Notes under the pieces: generated by a model
What the model was told of the DNA's origin: nothing
Seen by the model: only the letters and a program-made list of their open reading frames with translations
Database searches by the model: none
Part shown: one piece after another, positions 1 through 11,455 of the stretch
How the letters are laid out: each line of letters starts with the position of its first letter
Position numbering within the stretch: the first letter of the stretch is position 1
Position numbers and translations under genes: made by a program
Source: Welwitschia mirabilis
Taxonomy: Eukaryota; Gnetophyta; Gnetopsida; Welwitschiales
NCBI GenBank assembly: GCA_051453625.1
Contig: JBOZIK010000001.1
Span: forward strand, 161,670,768 to 161,734,767
Reading direction: 5' to 3'
DNA: 64,000 nucleotides

Positions 1-900
1 AATAAAATCAAGAAAACCTAATGTAAGGTGAAAAGAAATAAATTATAGACAAATCAAAGAAAAATAAAGTTTATGTAAAAATTAAACATTAGAAATAAAC
101 TTAGTTTATTTTTGAAGGCTTGATTTAAAAATAAAAAAAGTAATGAAAAACTAAATTTTAAAAAAGAAATTTAATTTAAAAAATTATAATATAAAGAAAA
201 ACATGTTTAATTTATAAATGAAGCTAATTTTTCTAACTTAATTTGAAATAAAATTATTTTGAAATAAACTATTTAATGAATTATTTGAAATACTTTGAAA
301 ANNNNNNNNNNNNNNNNNNNNNNNNNNNNNNNNNNNNNNNNNNNNNNNNNNNNNNNNNNNNNNNNNNNNNNNNNNNNNNNNNNNNNNNNNNNNNNNNNNN
401 NNNNNNNNNNNNNNNNNNNNNNNNNNNNNNNNNNNNNNNNNNNNNNNNNNNNNNNNNNNNNNNNNNNNNNNNNNNNNNNNNNNNNNNNNNNNNNNNNNNN
501 NNNNNNNNNNNNNNNNNNNNNNNNNNNNNNNNNNNNNNNNNNNNNNNNNNNNNNNNNNNNNNNNNNNNNNNNNNNNNNNNNNNNNNNNNNNNNNNNNNNN
601 NNNNNNNNNNNNNNNNTAAACTATTTAATGAATTATTTGAAATACTTTGAAAATAAAGTTTTTATAGCAAAATGAGTTTTTTAAATGAAAACATGTTTTA
701 TTTAAAAATAAACTTAATTCCATATAATTAATTTTTTAAAATTCTTATAAAAACTCAACTTTAAAAGGTTAATGTAAATAAGTAATTTTATTTAACTGAA
801 TAAAATATTTGGCCTAATTTAAAATTTAACTTTAATGTAAGTGGTTTCTTAACTTAGGAAAATGCAGAAATTTTCTGATAGAGTTTAATTTTAAGTCATA
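1..900. repeat. AT-rich degenerate repeat block (with gap)
   Basis: Almost pure A/T sequence built from loose variants of the word AACTTAATTTAAAA, without any long reading frame. A run of N fills 302-616. The same word builds the block at 20440-21480 and a short stretch at 43260-43390, so this looks like a dispersed low-complexity family rather than a unique intergenic spacer. No gene is visible. Confidence 0.6.
302..616. other. Assembly gap flanked by an exact 37-bp duplication
   Basis: The 37 bases before the gap (265-301) are repeated exactly right after it (617-653). This is what is left when two contig ends overlap but were not merged, so the 315 N may not represent real missing DNA. 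A true tandem repeat is the alternative. Confidence 0.8.
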
Positions 901-1194
901 TGCTAAACCCTAGTAACTACCTTACAACCTATTATTTTGCTAAAGACAATTGTTAAGATATATTTAGTGATGTGCTTTACAACAATGTCATTCCTACACC
1001 CAAAAAAGATTAAATTATTTATCAATACTTTTCATTTTACAGAAGGTACGCAAATAAAAACAATCTTTTCTATAAAGGAGGTGGATTTACATTTTAATTC
1101 CTTTTTATTATTGTTGTTTTATGTTGCCAAATGGCTAATATGATCATGATTTATTGTACAATACTTACACCATTTCACGTCAAAGAATTTGTAG

Positions 1195-1440
1195 GAACAC
1201 TGAGCATACGCGTGACCCAAAAAAATGCATATAGAACAACAATTATTGCTTACTTTTATTCTTTTGGATAACACTTTTCATGTGTCGATGCTTAATGTGA
1301 AAACATAAAACAAAATCTAAAATGTTTATGTGACATGACATGAGCATACGTGCCTCCCAAAATAATGCATAAAAAATGCATACCAATTATCTTATTCATT
1401 TAGTTAAAACGTTTATGTGAAAACATAAAATATATTTTAT
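1195..1440. repeat. Two diverged direct copies, about 110-140 bp
   Basis: Both copies start with GAGCATACG (1202 and 1342), continue through a CCCAAAA..ATGCATA motif and end with ATGTGAAAACATAAAA. Spacing inside the copies differs, so this is an old local duplication. No coding potential was seen in 900-1960. Confidence 0.5.
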
Positions 1441-1970
1441 TTAACATTGAATTGATGTTCTTGGTTTTGAAAGCTAAACTTTGCAGGTTTTTGCAGCGTG
1501 AAAACTGTCAAACTTTGCATACTATGTAATTTAAAAATGAAGTATAATATAAAGAAAAATAACACAGTCTCCAATGCAGTGGATAATCGTAATCTCCAAT
1601 GGAATTAAATTGCATAATAAATTTCAGAATTAAAAAGAAATCTATAAAAATTTCTAAACTTGGGTGTCTCAGCCGCATAGGATTGGAGGAGCTTCGTCTG
1701 TCATGAAATCTGAAGCTTTTCTTTAGAGTGATTTTGTAAATCTTTACAATAAGTTATTCAAAGTAATTGCATTTGGACAGCATATCATTCTTTTCTAAGA
1801 TAAAAATGCCCCATAAATTAGGTTTCACTGTTTGGAACTTTAGTTTAGTTTTTATTTTTAATTATATTGAATTTTAGTTAAAAACATATTAATTTAAAAT
1901 TTAAAAATAAAATAAAACATGTAACGTTTTCTCAGACACATCGCTGATTGGGGATGGCTTCTCGTTCAAA

Positions 1971-2177
1971 TAATAAAGAATTATTTAAATAATGAATTGT
2001 AAGGAATATATGCATAATTTTAAGACCACTTCCATTAGTGGTATTAGTATCATAATAAAGAATTATTTAAATAATAAATTGTAAGGAATATATGCATAAT
2101 TTTAAGAAAAATATTGGGTATCATAACGAAGAATTATTTAAATAATAAATTGAAAGGAATATATGCATAATTGTAAA
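1971..2177. repeat. Three tandem copies of a ~55-bp unit
   Basis: Copies begin near 1971, 2053 and 2121. Each runs from AAGAATTATTTAAATAAT through GGAATATATGCATAAT, and the copies are separated by short unlike spacers. The two spacers and the sequence just after share a second word (TTATTAGTGGTA). They are nearly identical to each other, so younger than most repeats here. Confidence 0.7.
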
Positions 2178-2262
2178 AAAAATTATCATTTTTATTAGTG
2201 GTACTGGTACTGTAACTAATTATCATTTTTATTAGTACTATTGGTATTCTAATTAGCTTAGA

Positions 2263-2680
2263 TATATATCACTTAAAATGTATTTCGCCTCTACATTTGA
2301 ACATAAATGTATTTCACCTTCACAATTATTGTTGAGTTGACCACAATCAAAGGTTTCGCCTTCACAGTGCTATTGAGTTGACCACAATCAAAGGTAACAT
2401 TTAGTGAATGCTCAATGTTGACTAAAGGTAAAGTTAGCATTGATTATGGTTAATACTAATGTGAAGGCGAAATGTATTTAGGTTAATGTTTATANNNNNN
2501 NNNNTTTTGGTAAAGAATAAGAAATTAGTTTTGGTAAAGAATAAGGCATTGACTTTTGATGAATGGTTAACATTGACCAAAAGTCAAAGTCAATGTTAAC
2601 TAAAGGCAAATTCAATTTTGATCATGGTCAAACTCAACACTAATGTGGAGGCGACATGCATTTAAATTAATGTTGATATC
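2263..2680. mobile_element. MITE-like foldback element
   Basis: The left end carries TTTCGCCTCTACAT (2283-2297) and the right end carries its imperfect inverse, ATGTGGAGGCGACATG (2645-2660). Outer bases also pair (GATATATATC against GTTGATATC). An inner inverted copy, GTGAAGGCGAAATG, lies near 2461, and GAGTTGACCACAATCAA recurs directly twice and inversely (ATGGTCAAACTCAAC). There is no reading frame. It contains a 10-N gap (2495-2504) followed by a small direct duplication of TTTTGGTAAAGAATAAG. Length and structure fit a non-autonomous foldback or MITE. I could not assign target-site duplications or a superfamily. Confidence 0.5.
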
Positions 2681-2697
2681 TTTTGGCCAATTATCAA

Positions 2698-2700
<3 letters not shown>

Positions 2701-2736
<36 letters not shown>
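2701..2736. repeat. (TA)n microsatellite
   Basis: Eighteen uninterrupted TA units lie just downstream of the foldback element. Confidence 0.95.
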
Positions 2737-2742
<6 letters not shown>

Positions 2743-3369
2743 AGCTAGTGATTTCAAAGAATACAAACTAAAAAACATAGAACATTTTCATTAATAAATG
2801 ATTTAAAAATACAAATTACTACCTTATTATATATCATTAATTATAATGAAATATATGTCCTTGAATTAGTATATATAAACTTAGTTTATGAAATTTCCTT
2901 CCTTAGTTATAACTGTATTAATTATTAAGTTTCTTATGGAATCAATTTCATTAGTCATAGTTTCTTTAATTAGAAAGACTTTTATGGAAATGCTATAATT
3001 ATTATTTGTAATCATTATTGTTATGTATGTTATTCCACCAGATAGTCTTAATGTAGAAAATAATTGGTAATGATTTAAGTACCTAATGATATCTTTTTCT
3101 AAATCTATATTAAAAAATGCATAAATAAGAAAAAGAAAATAATGTAGGAAAGGAAGCACTTATAAAGGAAATAGAGAGGTCAAGTATTACTTTATTACAA
3201 TGAAGGTAATAAAGAACAATATAGGCATTTATGTATTACAATGAAGGTAACAAAGAATAATATAGGCATGCAGCATATATAAATTAGTAATATTTAATTA
3301 CAAAAAAATAATTTATTTCATATCATTTAATACAAATGTATACTATAGATGAATTGACAAGTTATTACA
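2737..3369. other. No gene seen; small 43-bp tandem duplication
   Basis: AT-rich sequence. The word TTACAATGAAGGTAA...ATATAGGCAT occurs twice in tandem (3193-3226 and 3236-3269), differing at two positions. This stretch should hold the 3' end of the minus-strand Helitron to its right, but I could not identify a terminal hairpin with confidence. Confidence 0.5.
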
Positions 3370-4811
3370 AACAGGATGTACTCTAAACTTCTAGACTTCT
3401 CCAATCCACTTCTCTAAATTAGAACCCCTAGCTAATTTTTTGTATATTTGTTTAGAAAAGGAATATAATATCTTTAATGATTCTATGGACTTCACATAAG
3501 AAAGGGTCATGAAAGTCAATCCTAGCATTTCCTTGGGACTAATCTCTGTATATGCTTTACTAAGGGTTATCTCCTAAGATTTATAAATTGTTAATAACTA
3601 AATGAGTTTAAAAGGTAGTTGGATTGCTCAAGCTCCACAAAAAGGGATGATGGGAACTATTTTTTGACTTTATTCATTGAAAGAAAATCCAATGTAGGTA
3701 TAATAGTTAACCATGATATAGGTTGAAAGTTTAGGTGGGTCCTTTCTGGTTAATAAACTATTGATTTCATAACACTTATAGACCCATTTAATTACCTAAC
3801 TTTAGGTCATATGTTCATGATTAACATGACCCTAGATTCTAGACAAAGAAGAAGCTTTATTTCAAATTTACGATTAGCATCATCATATCTAACTGAATCT
3901 CATGTATTATCTGCTACACATCATGTAATGGGTGATTGCATCTGAAGTAAATTATTTCTGTTATAAGACAAAATCATATCATTTATGGCAAATAGATGAA
4001 CTATATCTTGGAAAATCATTCATTTCATTGGATGTGAAAAGAAGTTTAAGACCTTATCAGTAGAAATTCATAATTATCATCTAGAGCTTTACCATCTTTT
4101 ATATTCATTAATACATTTCTAAACCTTTGTTGATTTAAATCATCATCCTTTTATCTATAGACTGCATCTAATATAACAACTATATTGAATGATCCTTTTA
4201 GTACCTTCATTTCCTTAGTACCATTATATGTTATAAAATCCTTTATCAGAGGTAGCTGAATAAGAGCACCTATTAATATGATAGACCTTCCATCAAAAAT
4301 CACATGGGGGTGACTAAGAAATAACTCGTTAAGCCTTTTATTAATGTTAAGTAACATCTTATCTTCTATAAAATTCATCTCATCGAAAACTAATATACTT
4401 GACCTTATTTAGGCATTCTTGAAGATGTAGTAACTATCTTGATGAAGCTTGTTCATAGTCATCAATCTTAATACCCAATGTTGAATGTATTGTTATCCAC
4501 TTGATGTTATACAAAACAACTTCAGTGAATGCAAGAATCATAATAATACTTACTTTTTCTAGACATATCTTCTTAAATTCATTTCTTATAACATGAAGGA
4601 GAAAATATTTTCTTATTCCTGCTATTTCTTGGATTATCATGTGTAAAGGTAAGATATCTTTTTACTTAAATTCTTAGAACATAAAATGGTATATGACCAT
4701 GTTAAAATATTTTCTTTCTTTTAAACCAAGACTAGATAGGCCATTAATTTGATCTATTTCATCTTAAATCAATAAATCATGTGATGTTCTATTACTTCAA
4801 ACAAAGTAAAT
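3370..4811 (-). pseudogene. Helitron Pif1-type helicase, C-terminal half (decayed)
   Basis: Reading leftwards from 4700 gives the Pif1/RecD-like helicase order. A degraded Walker A region reads MIIQEIAGIRKYFLL (4640-4596); the Gly-Lys-Ser core is damaged but Lys remains. Next comes a motif like A-TG-AA..TIHS (ITIHSTLGI, near 4490), a Walker B-like DEMNF at about 4375, a ..GALIQLPLI strand (near 4250), RFRNVLMNIKDGKAL (about 4100), SRVMLI (about 3830), and a final segment like the family's ALSRVRS (LTFMTLSYVKS, about 3520). Several stops and frame changes interrupt it. The N-terminal Rep part lies at 16795-19000, beyond the inserted element 1. In a Helitron this helicase unwinds DNA for rolling-circle transposition. 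This copy cannot be functional. A host Pif1 relative is excluded by the linked Rep domain. Confidence 0.85.
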
Positions 4812-4816
4812 GGTAT
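4812..4816. repeat. Target-site duplication GGTAT, left copy
   Basis: GGTAT directly precedes the TGTTG start of the 5' LTR. The same five bases recur at 16790-16794 at the far end of element 1. Helitron coding homology continues on both outer sides, which independently supports the junction. Confidence 0.7.
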
Positions 4817-5055
4817 TGTTGTAATGCCAATTTGTAGGAATTTGATGGTGTATTTTGAGTACTTTTGTAGGACATTCACATAGGCTTTGATGCAATACTG
4901 ATGACTATGGAGATTTAACAGGATGATTAGTAAAACATGTGATCCTTAGCATTTTTGACAGTTTCTTAGGCCTATTCTGACACTGCATATTTGGAAAAAG
5001 GAATTTATGATGAAAAAAGATAAACTTACCTTGGAGATTGAAGAAAAGAAAGACC

Positions 5056-5315
5056 ATCATCCCCTATGTCATCTTCATGATAGGCAAGATGACAACATTG
5101 CTAACATGGACAGAAGTCATGAGGCTGATAGCAACACATGGAGCACATGGAGACATGTGGCACATGATGTCATCCCCTATTTCATCCCCACAACAGTTAG
5201 GACAACAACACTGCTAACATAGATAGAAGCTACAGGTTAACAGGGGGGCATGGAGGCATGTGATACATGGTGGCATCCCCTATGTCATCCCAACGATAGA
5301 TAAGCAGATAGCTGT
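5056..5315. repeat. Tandem ~105-110-bp units inside the LTR
   Basis: Unit starts lie at about 5056, 5169 and 5272. Each begins CATCCCCTATGTCATC.. and continues with GCTAACAT.GA.AGAAG and CATGGAG.CATGTG.CACATGG. The third unit is partial. The same array is present in the 3' LTR (15561-15825), so it existed before insertion. Its place upstream of the TATA box suggests U3 enhancer-like repeats (inference). Confidence 0.75.
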
Positions 5316-5429
5316 TATTGCATGTTTGGAATAAATATCTTTATAAATGGGGTCAAGCGACCCATGTGGGTTGTTAGGATTTTGTTTCCCACCTTTAGGG
5401 TTTTCCTTCTAGAACCTTAAATGAAAAAC

Positions 5430-5437
5430 TATAAATA
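5430..5437 (+). promoter_or_regulatory. LTR TATA box
   Basis: TATAAATA, conserved in the other LTR at 15935-15942 and followed by a C/T-rich CTTCCCCTCC stretch. Transcription would start about 30 bp downstream. Confidence 0.65.
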
Positions 5438-6493
5438 CACTTCCCCTCCTTCATTTTTAGGCCATCTCTTGTAACCGATACTTATGACAGAGGATTGAAG
5501 GGTAAGAGGTNNNNNNNNNNNNNNNNNNNNNNNNNNNNNNNNNNNNNNNNNNNNNNNNNNNNNNNNNNNNNNNNNNNNNNNNNNNNNNNNNNNNNNNNNN
5601 NNNNNNNNNNNNNNNNNNNNNNNNNNNNNNNNNNNNNNNNNNNNNNNNNNNNNNNNNNNNNNNNNNNNNNNNNNNNNNNNNNNNNNNNNNNNNNNNNNNN
5701 NNNNNNNNNNNNNNNNNNNNNNNNNNNNNNNNNNNNNNNNNNNNNNNNNNNNNNNNNNNNNNNNNNNNNNNNNNNNNNNNNNNNNNNNNNNNNNNNNNNN
5801 NNNNNNNNNNNNNNNNNNNNNNNNNNNNNNNNNNNNNNNNNNNNNNNNNNNNNNNNNNNNNNNNNNNNNNNNNNNNNNNNNNNNNNNNNNNNNNNNNNNN
5901 NNNNNNNNNNNNNNNNNNNNNNNNNNNNNNNNNNNNNNNNNNNNNNNNNNNNNNNNNNNNNNNNNNNNNNNNNNNNNNNNNNNNNNNNNNNNNNNNNNNN
6001 NNNNNNNNNNNNNNNNNNNNNNNNNNNNNNNNNNNNNNNNNNNNNNNNNNNNNNNNNNNNNNNNNNNNNNNNNNNNNNNNNNNNNNNNNNNNNNNNNNNN
6101 NNNNNNNNNNNNNNNNNNNNNNNNNNNNNNNNNNNNNNNNNNNNNNNNNNNNNNNNNNNNNNNNNNNNNNNNNNNNNNNNNNNNNNNNNNNNNNNNNNNN
6201 NNNNNNNNNNNNNNNNNNNNNNNNNNNNNNNNNNNNNNNNNNNNNNNNNNNNNNNNNNNNNNNNNNNNNNNNNNNNNNNNNNNNNNNNNNNNNNNNNNNN
6301 NNNNNNNNNNNNNNNNNNNNNNNNNNNNNNNNNNNNNNNNNNNNNNNNNNNNNNNNNNNNNNNNNNNNNNNNNNNNNNNNNNNNNNNNNNNNNNNNNNNN
6401 NNNNNNNNNNNNNNNNNNNNNNNNNNNNNNNNNNNNNNNNNNNNNNNNNNNNNNNNNNNNNNNNNNNNNNNNNNNNNNNNNNNNNNNNNNNNN

Positions 6494-6831
6494 ATTTTTG
6501 TAAATTAAATAAACTTTCATTCTTCCTATCATCCCCATGATAAGGCAGACAATGATCTCTTGTTTTTTATTTCAGCTTTTTATTAGTTGTTTGAGCATGC
6601 AGAGATATGGTGAATTCTGGTAAGAAGACAAAATATCAGAGAGAACAAAACTTGATTAAAAAAATATCAAAGAAGGATTGTTCAACTTTGAGCTAAATCC
6701 AGGTATGCACACCCTACGTACGTAAATTCCCAAAATTGAATAAGAAGATTTTTTTTGCTTTTATTATTTTAAAATCATATTTTGCAAAAGAAAATTATAG
6801 TGTAGAAGTAGATTGTATCATTTCTTTGAAT
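6494..6831 (+). other. Element 1 leader after the gap
   Basis: Non-coding leader between the hidden LTR end and gag. It contains one copy of the element's recurrent word, ATCATCCCCATGATAAGG (6529-6546). Confidence 0.6.
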
Positions 6832-8277
6832 ATGTCAAACGTATCGAAAGCGTCACAAAAATAAAAGCAAGTTGCTTCATCTAATACTTCAATCATAATA
6901 GGAACTTCTTCCTCGAATGTGAACGTTACTCTTAGGAATTTAATTATAAATAAAAAACATGAAATTCAAAATCCTTTTGATTTACCACTTGGAGATGATG
7001 TAGAATTAAGAAACTTAAGTTCTTATCTAATTTTTTTGGGGAAACCAGAGGATGATCCTTTTCAACATCTAGCTAACATTAAACAACTTGTGATTATCTC
7101 GAGAAATGGAAAGAAACATATTAGTAACTGTACTTATATGATTATTTTTCCAATTATACTTAGAGGAAGAGCAAAAGTTTGGCTCAAAAGTATCCCACAT
7201 ATAAGTCTTAAATCTTGGAGTTAAGTGCAAGAAGTATTTATTAAAAGATCTTTAAGTGAGAGTTCCATGAGAAAGAGAAGGAAGAAGTAACCAACTTTCA
7301 ACAACAAACTAAGAGGATTATGCAATAGCCTATGAACATTTTATAATTACTAGCCATTCCAACCCTATTGATGAATTTCATAAAGAAGAACTAGTAGATT
7401 ATTTTTGTAGTGGATTGAATGCTTCAACAAAGAAATTGGTAGATTTTTCTTATGGATGTAACTTATTGAATTTAGGCCTAGAAGATACATGAAATGTGCT
7501 AGAAAATTTGGTAGGAACAAGTCAAACTTGGCCTAAACCCACTAAAGAAAATTGCACTATAGGGCAATTTCTAAAAGATTTAAAAGATGTGAAACATGAC
7601 AAGGAAAAAGAAAGGGAGGACTCAACCAACATAATGAAAGATTTTACTACTACTTTAAAGAAGTATACACAAATAATAGTTGATGCAAAAGTAGTAAAGA
7701 ATGAAATCTCAACTTTAAAAGTAGTAAAGAATGAAATCTCAACTTTAATTTATAAAGATAACTCTCATCCAACAAAAGAATGCCCTTTATTACCAACTTG
7801 TAAGGAAAAGATGTTTGAAGAAGTATGTGCTTTAAACCAAAAAGCACCTAATTTTAAAAATATTACATAATTCCAACAAAGATTAGGTGCAAAATCTCAA
7901 TGAAACCCATTTAAAAATAGATTTAAGAATTCCAATTTTCAACCTAATTTTCAACAAAATCTAAATGATCCCCTTAGAGAATTCATAAAAGAAATAAGAA
8001 AAGTGTATGAGAAAACTAATAGCAACATTAAAAACCTAGTAAATGTGCTTCAACAAACAATGCTTGCCAATCAAAGATCACAAGGGTCTCTTGCATCTTA
8101 ACCATTGCCCAACCCAAATGAAGTTAGAAGAGATTTAAAAATAGTAACAAGAAGTGGAAAAGATACAACACCTCCTACCCATGAGGTTTCAACTTCTAAA
8201 AATTATGAGATAAATGAGGAAGATGATGTGAAAATTTTAGATTCTTATAACCTTCCATATACATCACCTATTAAGGC
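6832..8277 (+). pseudogene. gag: Element 1 gag (capsid/nucleocapsid), decayed
   Basis: Starts at ATG 6832 (MSNVSKASQK then a stop). The retrotransposon capsid core follows: NPFDLPLGDDVELRNL, then FLGKPEDDPFQHL, ISRNGKKHIS and RGRAKVWLKSIP, ending at a stop at 7222. Later pieces in shifted frames match the same order in element 2 (SGLN, then LVGTSQTWPKP near 7510). Only the second half of a zinc knuckle survives (HPTKEC near 7770); the two leading cysteines are gone. A perfect 30-bp in-frame duplication lies at 7691-7750. Gag would form the virus-like particle; this copy cannot. It runs into the gap at 8278. Confidence 0.85.
7691..7750. repeat. In-frame 30-bp tandem duplication in gag
   Basis: Two 30-bp copies identical in 28 or more positions, coding KVVKNEISTL twice. 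Element 2 has no such duplication at this site. The duplication sits exactly where the first knuckle cysteines should be. Confidence 0.85.
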
Positions 8278-9007
8278 NNNNNNNNNNNNNNNNNNNNNNN
8301 NNNNNNNNNNNNNNNNNNNNNNNNNNNNNNNNNNNNNNNNNNNNNNNNNNNNNNNNNNNNNNNNNNNNNNNNNNNNNNNNNNNNNNNNNNNNNNNNNNNN
8401 NNNNNNNNNNNNNNNNNNNNNNNNNNNNNNNNNNNNNNNNNNNNNNNNNNNNNNNNNNNNNNNNNNNNNNNNNNNNNNNNNNNNNNNNNNNNNNNNNNNN
8501 NNNNNNNNNNNNNNNNNNNNNNNNNNNNNNNNNNNNNNNNNNNNNNNNNNNNNNNNNNNNNNNNNNNNNNNNNNNNNNNNNNNNNNNNNNNNNNNNNNNN
8601 NNNNNNNNNNNNNNNNNNNNNNNNNNNNNNNNNNNNNNNNNNNNNNNNNNNNNNNNNNNNNNNNNNNNNNNNNNNNNNNNNNNNNNNNNNNNNNNNNNNN
8701 NNNNNNNNNNNNNNNNNNNNNNNNNNNNNNNNNNNNNNNNNNNNNNNNNNNNNNNNNNNNNNNNNNNNNNNNNNNNNNNNNNNNNNNNNNNNNNNNNNNN
8801 NNNNNNNNNNNNNNNNNNNNNNNNNNNNNNNNNNNNNNNNNNNNNNNNNNNNNNNNNNNNNNNNNNNNNNNNNNNNNNNNNNNNNNNNNNNNNNNNNNNN
8901 NNNNNNNNNNNNNNNNNNNNNNNNNNNNNNNNNNNNNNNNNNNNNNNNNNNNNNNNNNNNNNNNNNNNNNNNNNNNNNNNNNNNNNNNNNNNNNNNNNNN
9001 NNNNNNN
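8278..9007. other. Assembly gap within element 1 gag-pol
   Basis: 730 N between the end of gag and the protease. By comparison with element 2, only the gag-protease linker is missing. Confidence 0.9.
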
Positions 9008-9870
9008 GCTTAATAGATTAAACATAAATCCTATCTTTAATGGACACCTAAAAGCTTTGATGCAAAAAGTCAACATCAACCTACGTTTTTGGAAACTCTT
9101 GTAAGAAAATCCCAAATATTCTAACTCTTGTAAGAAAATCCCAAATATTCTAAGTTATGGAAAGATTTAGTAAGAAAAAAGCAAAAACTTATCATTCTTA
9201 GGAAGGTTTTTCTTGCCTAATATCTTTCCAACTTAGTCATGAAAAAATTTCCTAAATTCAAAGATTTTGGAGCTGTAACTATAAGTGTTACTTTAGAAAG
9301 AAATAAAAGAATTCGAAAGGCTTTGATTAACATAGGAGCAAGTGTAAACTTCATGCACCTTCATATATGTAAAAGATTTAGGTTAGAAATTAGAATTGAA
9401 ACTACACCTATCATCTTGGAATTAGCTAATACCTCAATCAAGAGACCATTAGGAATTATCAAATACCTAGTTATCCAAATTGAGGAAGCTTTTTATTTCT
9501 TTGATGTTGTCATAATTGAGATAGAACATGATGGAGGATATCCACTACTTTTAAAAGAGCCTTTTGTGTAATTGCTTATTATATCATTAACACTCAATTT
9601 GGGATGATGAGATACCATTTTGACAATAAAAAAATTACCATTAGAATTTTTGATGCTGCTGAGAGGACCACAGGAATTGAGTTTAAATTTGAAGATGAAT
9701 TTAAACCTACCTTATTTTTATAACATTGACCAATAAAAGAGAGATTAATCATGCTACATAAATCAACTTTATATGATAACTCCACTGAAACAAATTGTCT
9801 TGAGTCTAAGGATGAAGAACATGTAAAATGGGAAGAAGCTCAACATCTTTACTCAATATAAAAAATTTTT
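9008..9870 (+). pseudogene. Element 1 aspartic protease, decayed
   Basis: The open stretch 9239-9571 reads KKFPKFKDFGAVTISVTL, then ALINIGASVNFMHLHICKRF, IILELANTSIKRPLGIIKYL and HDGGYPLLLKEPFV, the standard order of Athila/Tat proteases. The catalytic aspartate, normally in (L)D-x-G-A-S, is replaced by asparagine (INIGAS), so the enzyme would be dead even without the stops. Upstream, 9063-9165 contains a short direct duplication of CTCTTGTAAGAAAATCCCAAATATTCTAA-like sequence. The recurrent palindromic word of the element lies just downstream at 9892-9916. Confidence 0.85.
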
Positions 9871-10129
9871 GAAGAGATTCATCCCATGTGTATCATCCCC
9901 ATGATAGATGGGATGACAAGCCAACATATCACCCATAAACTTAAGAAATTACCCCAAGGATTAAAATACATTTTACTTTCTAAAATCAAATGAAACCTTT
10001 GATAATTAGTGACCTTCTCACTTCTTAATAAGAATCCGATTTAATCTCACTCTTAAATTCAAAGAAAAATGCCTTTGCTTGGATACATAAAGACTTAGAT
10101 GCCATTCCTCTTTCTATAGTTTGACATAA

Positions 10130-10745
10130 AATTTACCTTAAAGATAATGTTAAACCTATTAGGTAACCCTAAAGAAGAATAAATCTGGCCCTTAAACAAA
10201 TTATCAAAGATGAAATCATTAAACTTATGGATGCAAGAATTATATATGCCATATATGAAAGTAAGTGGTTAGTTCTTTAATAGTAGTTTCAAAGAAATAG
10301 CAGAAATGGAGAATGTGTATCGATTTTAGAAAACTTAGTGAGGTTACTAAAAAAGATCATTGTTCTTTATCCTTTCTTAATCAAGTTCTTGATAAAATCC
10401 AAGGTCATGCCTACTATTATTTTTCTTAATGAGTATAGTGGCTATAATTAGATTTGTATAGTAAATGAAGACCAAACTAAAACTACTTTCACCTCTCCTT
10501 TTGGAACCTTTACTTTTAAATGAATGCCCTTTGGATTTTGCAATTCCTCTGAAATCTTTCAACAAGTCATGATGGGAATTTTTTCTGATATGATAGAAAA
10601 CTCTATTGAAATTTTTATGGATGACTTCTTCATCTTTGGTGATACTTTTGAACAAACTATAATGAGATTGGAAAAAGTCCTAGATCAATATATTGAAAGT
10701 GATTTACACTTGATTTGGGAAAAGAGGTTTCTCCTTGTTTAACAT
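10130..10745 (+). pseudogene. Element 1 reverse transcriptase, decayed
   Basis: N-terminal part YLKDNVKPIR..P.RR.NLALKQIIKDEIIKLMDA is readable from 10132. After frame changes the palm follows: PFGTFTFK.MPFGFCNSSEIFQ, then MMGIFSDMIENSIEIFMDDFF (10570-10630) and WEKRFLLV. The catalytic Asp pair in FMDDF is intact. F-M-D-D-F in place of the usual Y-x-D-D is typical of Athila/Tat. The protein would copy element RNA into DNA in the particle. Several stops make it inactive. Confidence 0.9.
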
Positions 10746-11034
10746 GAAATTCTTTTAGGTAATCACATTTTAAAAAAAGGGATTAGGATGGATCCCATAA
10801 AAGTGGATATCATTAAAAACCTTAACCCTCTAACTAATGTCAAATAAGTTAAATCTTTCCTTGGACATGCTAGTTTTTATTAATGATTCATTCATGATTA
10901 TGTTAAAACTTGTAAACATCTCCACTCCTTACTTGAAAAATATGTTAAATGTAATTGGAATGATTCATATCAACTTGTATTTGAAATCCTCAAGAAAAAC
11001 ATCTCTTCTGAACCTATTACCATGGTTTCGATTG

Positions 11035-11455
11035 GAATAAAAAGTTTGAACTTATGTGTGATGCAAGTAATATTGCTGTAGGAGGGGTTCTTGGCCAAAA
11101 ATATGAAAATGATTCAAAATAATATCTTATCTTATCAAAACTTTGTCAAGTTCCTAATTTAAATATACTACTACTGAGAGAGAAATGTTTGCTATCATCT
11201 TTTTCTTAGATCATCTTCAACATTATCTTCTTGGTTTTCATATCAATGTTTACACAGACCATGCAGCTATTCACTATCTTATGACTAAAAAAGATTCAAG
11301 TGCAATAATTATTAGGTGGATCCTTCTAATGCAAGAATTTAATCTTAACATCATTAATAAGGCTAGAAAACATAATAGTATTACTGATCATCTTTCTCGA
11401 CTTTTTTGCTTCCATGATGAAACTCCTATTAATGACTCTTATCCTGATGAGTAAC
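11035..11455 (+). pseudogene. Element 1 RNase H, decayed
   Basis: KFELMCDASNIAVGGVLGQKYEN is followed by a frameshift, then MFAIIFFLDHLQHYLLGF, VYTDHAAIHYLMTKKD and IIRWILLMQEFNL, ending ITDHLSRL. The catalytic aspartates in CDAS and YTDH are retained. The 89-codon open frame 11185-11454 is the longest intact pol piece of element 1. Confidence 0.9.

Larger units (their letters stand above)
4817..5510 (+). repeat. Element 1 5' LTR (left part, rest in gap)
   Basis: Starts TGTTGTAATGCC, matching the 3' LTR start at 15321. About 690 bp are visible before the gap 5511-6493, which must hold the LTR end, the primer binding site and part of the leader. Matching runs very closely to 15321-16010 with scattered, mostly transition, differences. 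Confidence 0.9.

Noticed and set aside
937-1143. 68-codon plus-strand frame near the left end
   Set aside because: Composition typical of AT-rich noise, with no family resemblance and no neighbours.
5007-5222. 71-codon plus-strand frame in the 5' LTR
   Set aside because: It is the tandem LTR repeat read as protein; the 3' LTR copy does not keep it open.
5429-6538. Long open frames across runs of N (also at 8105-9115 and 23682-24157)
   Set aside because: Open only because N cannot contain stops. They are not genes.
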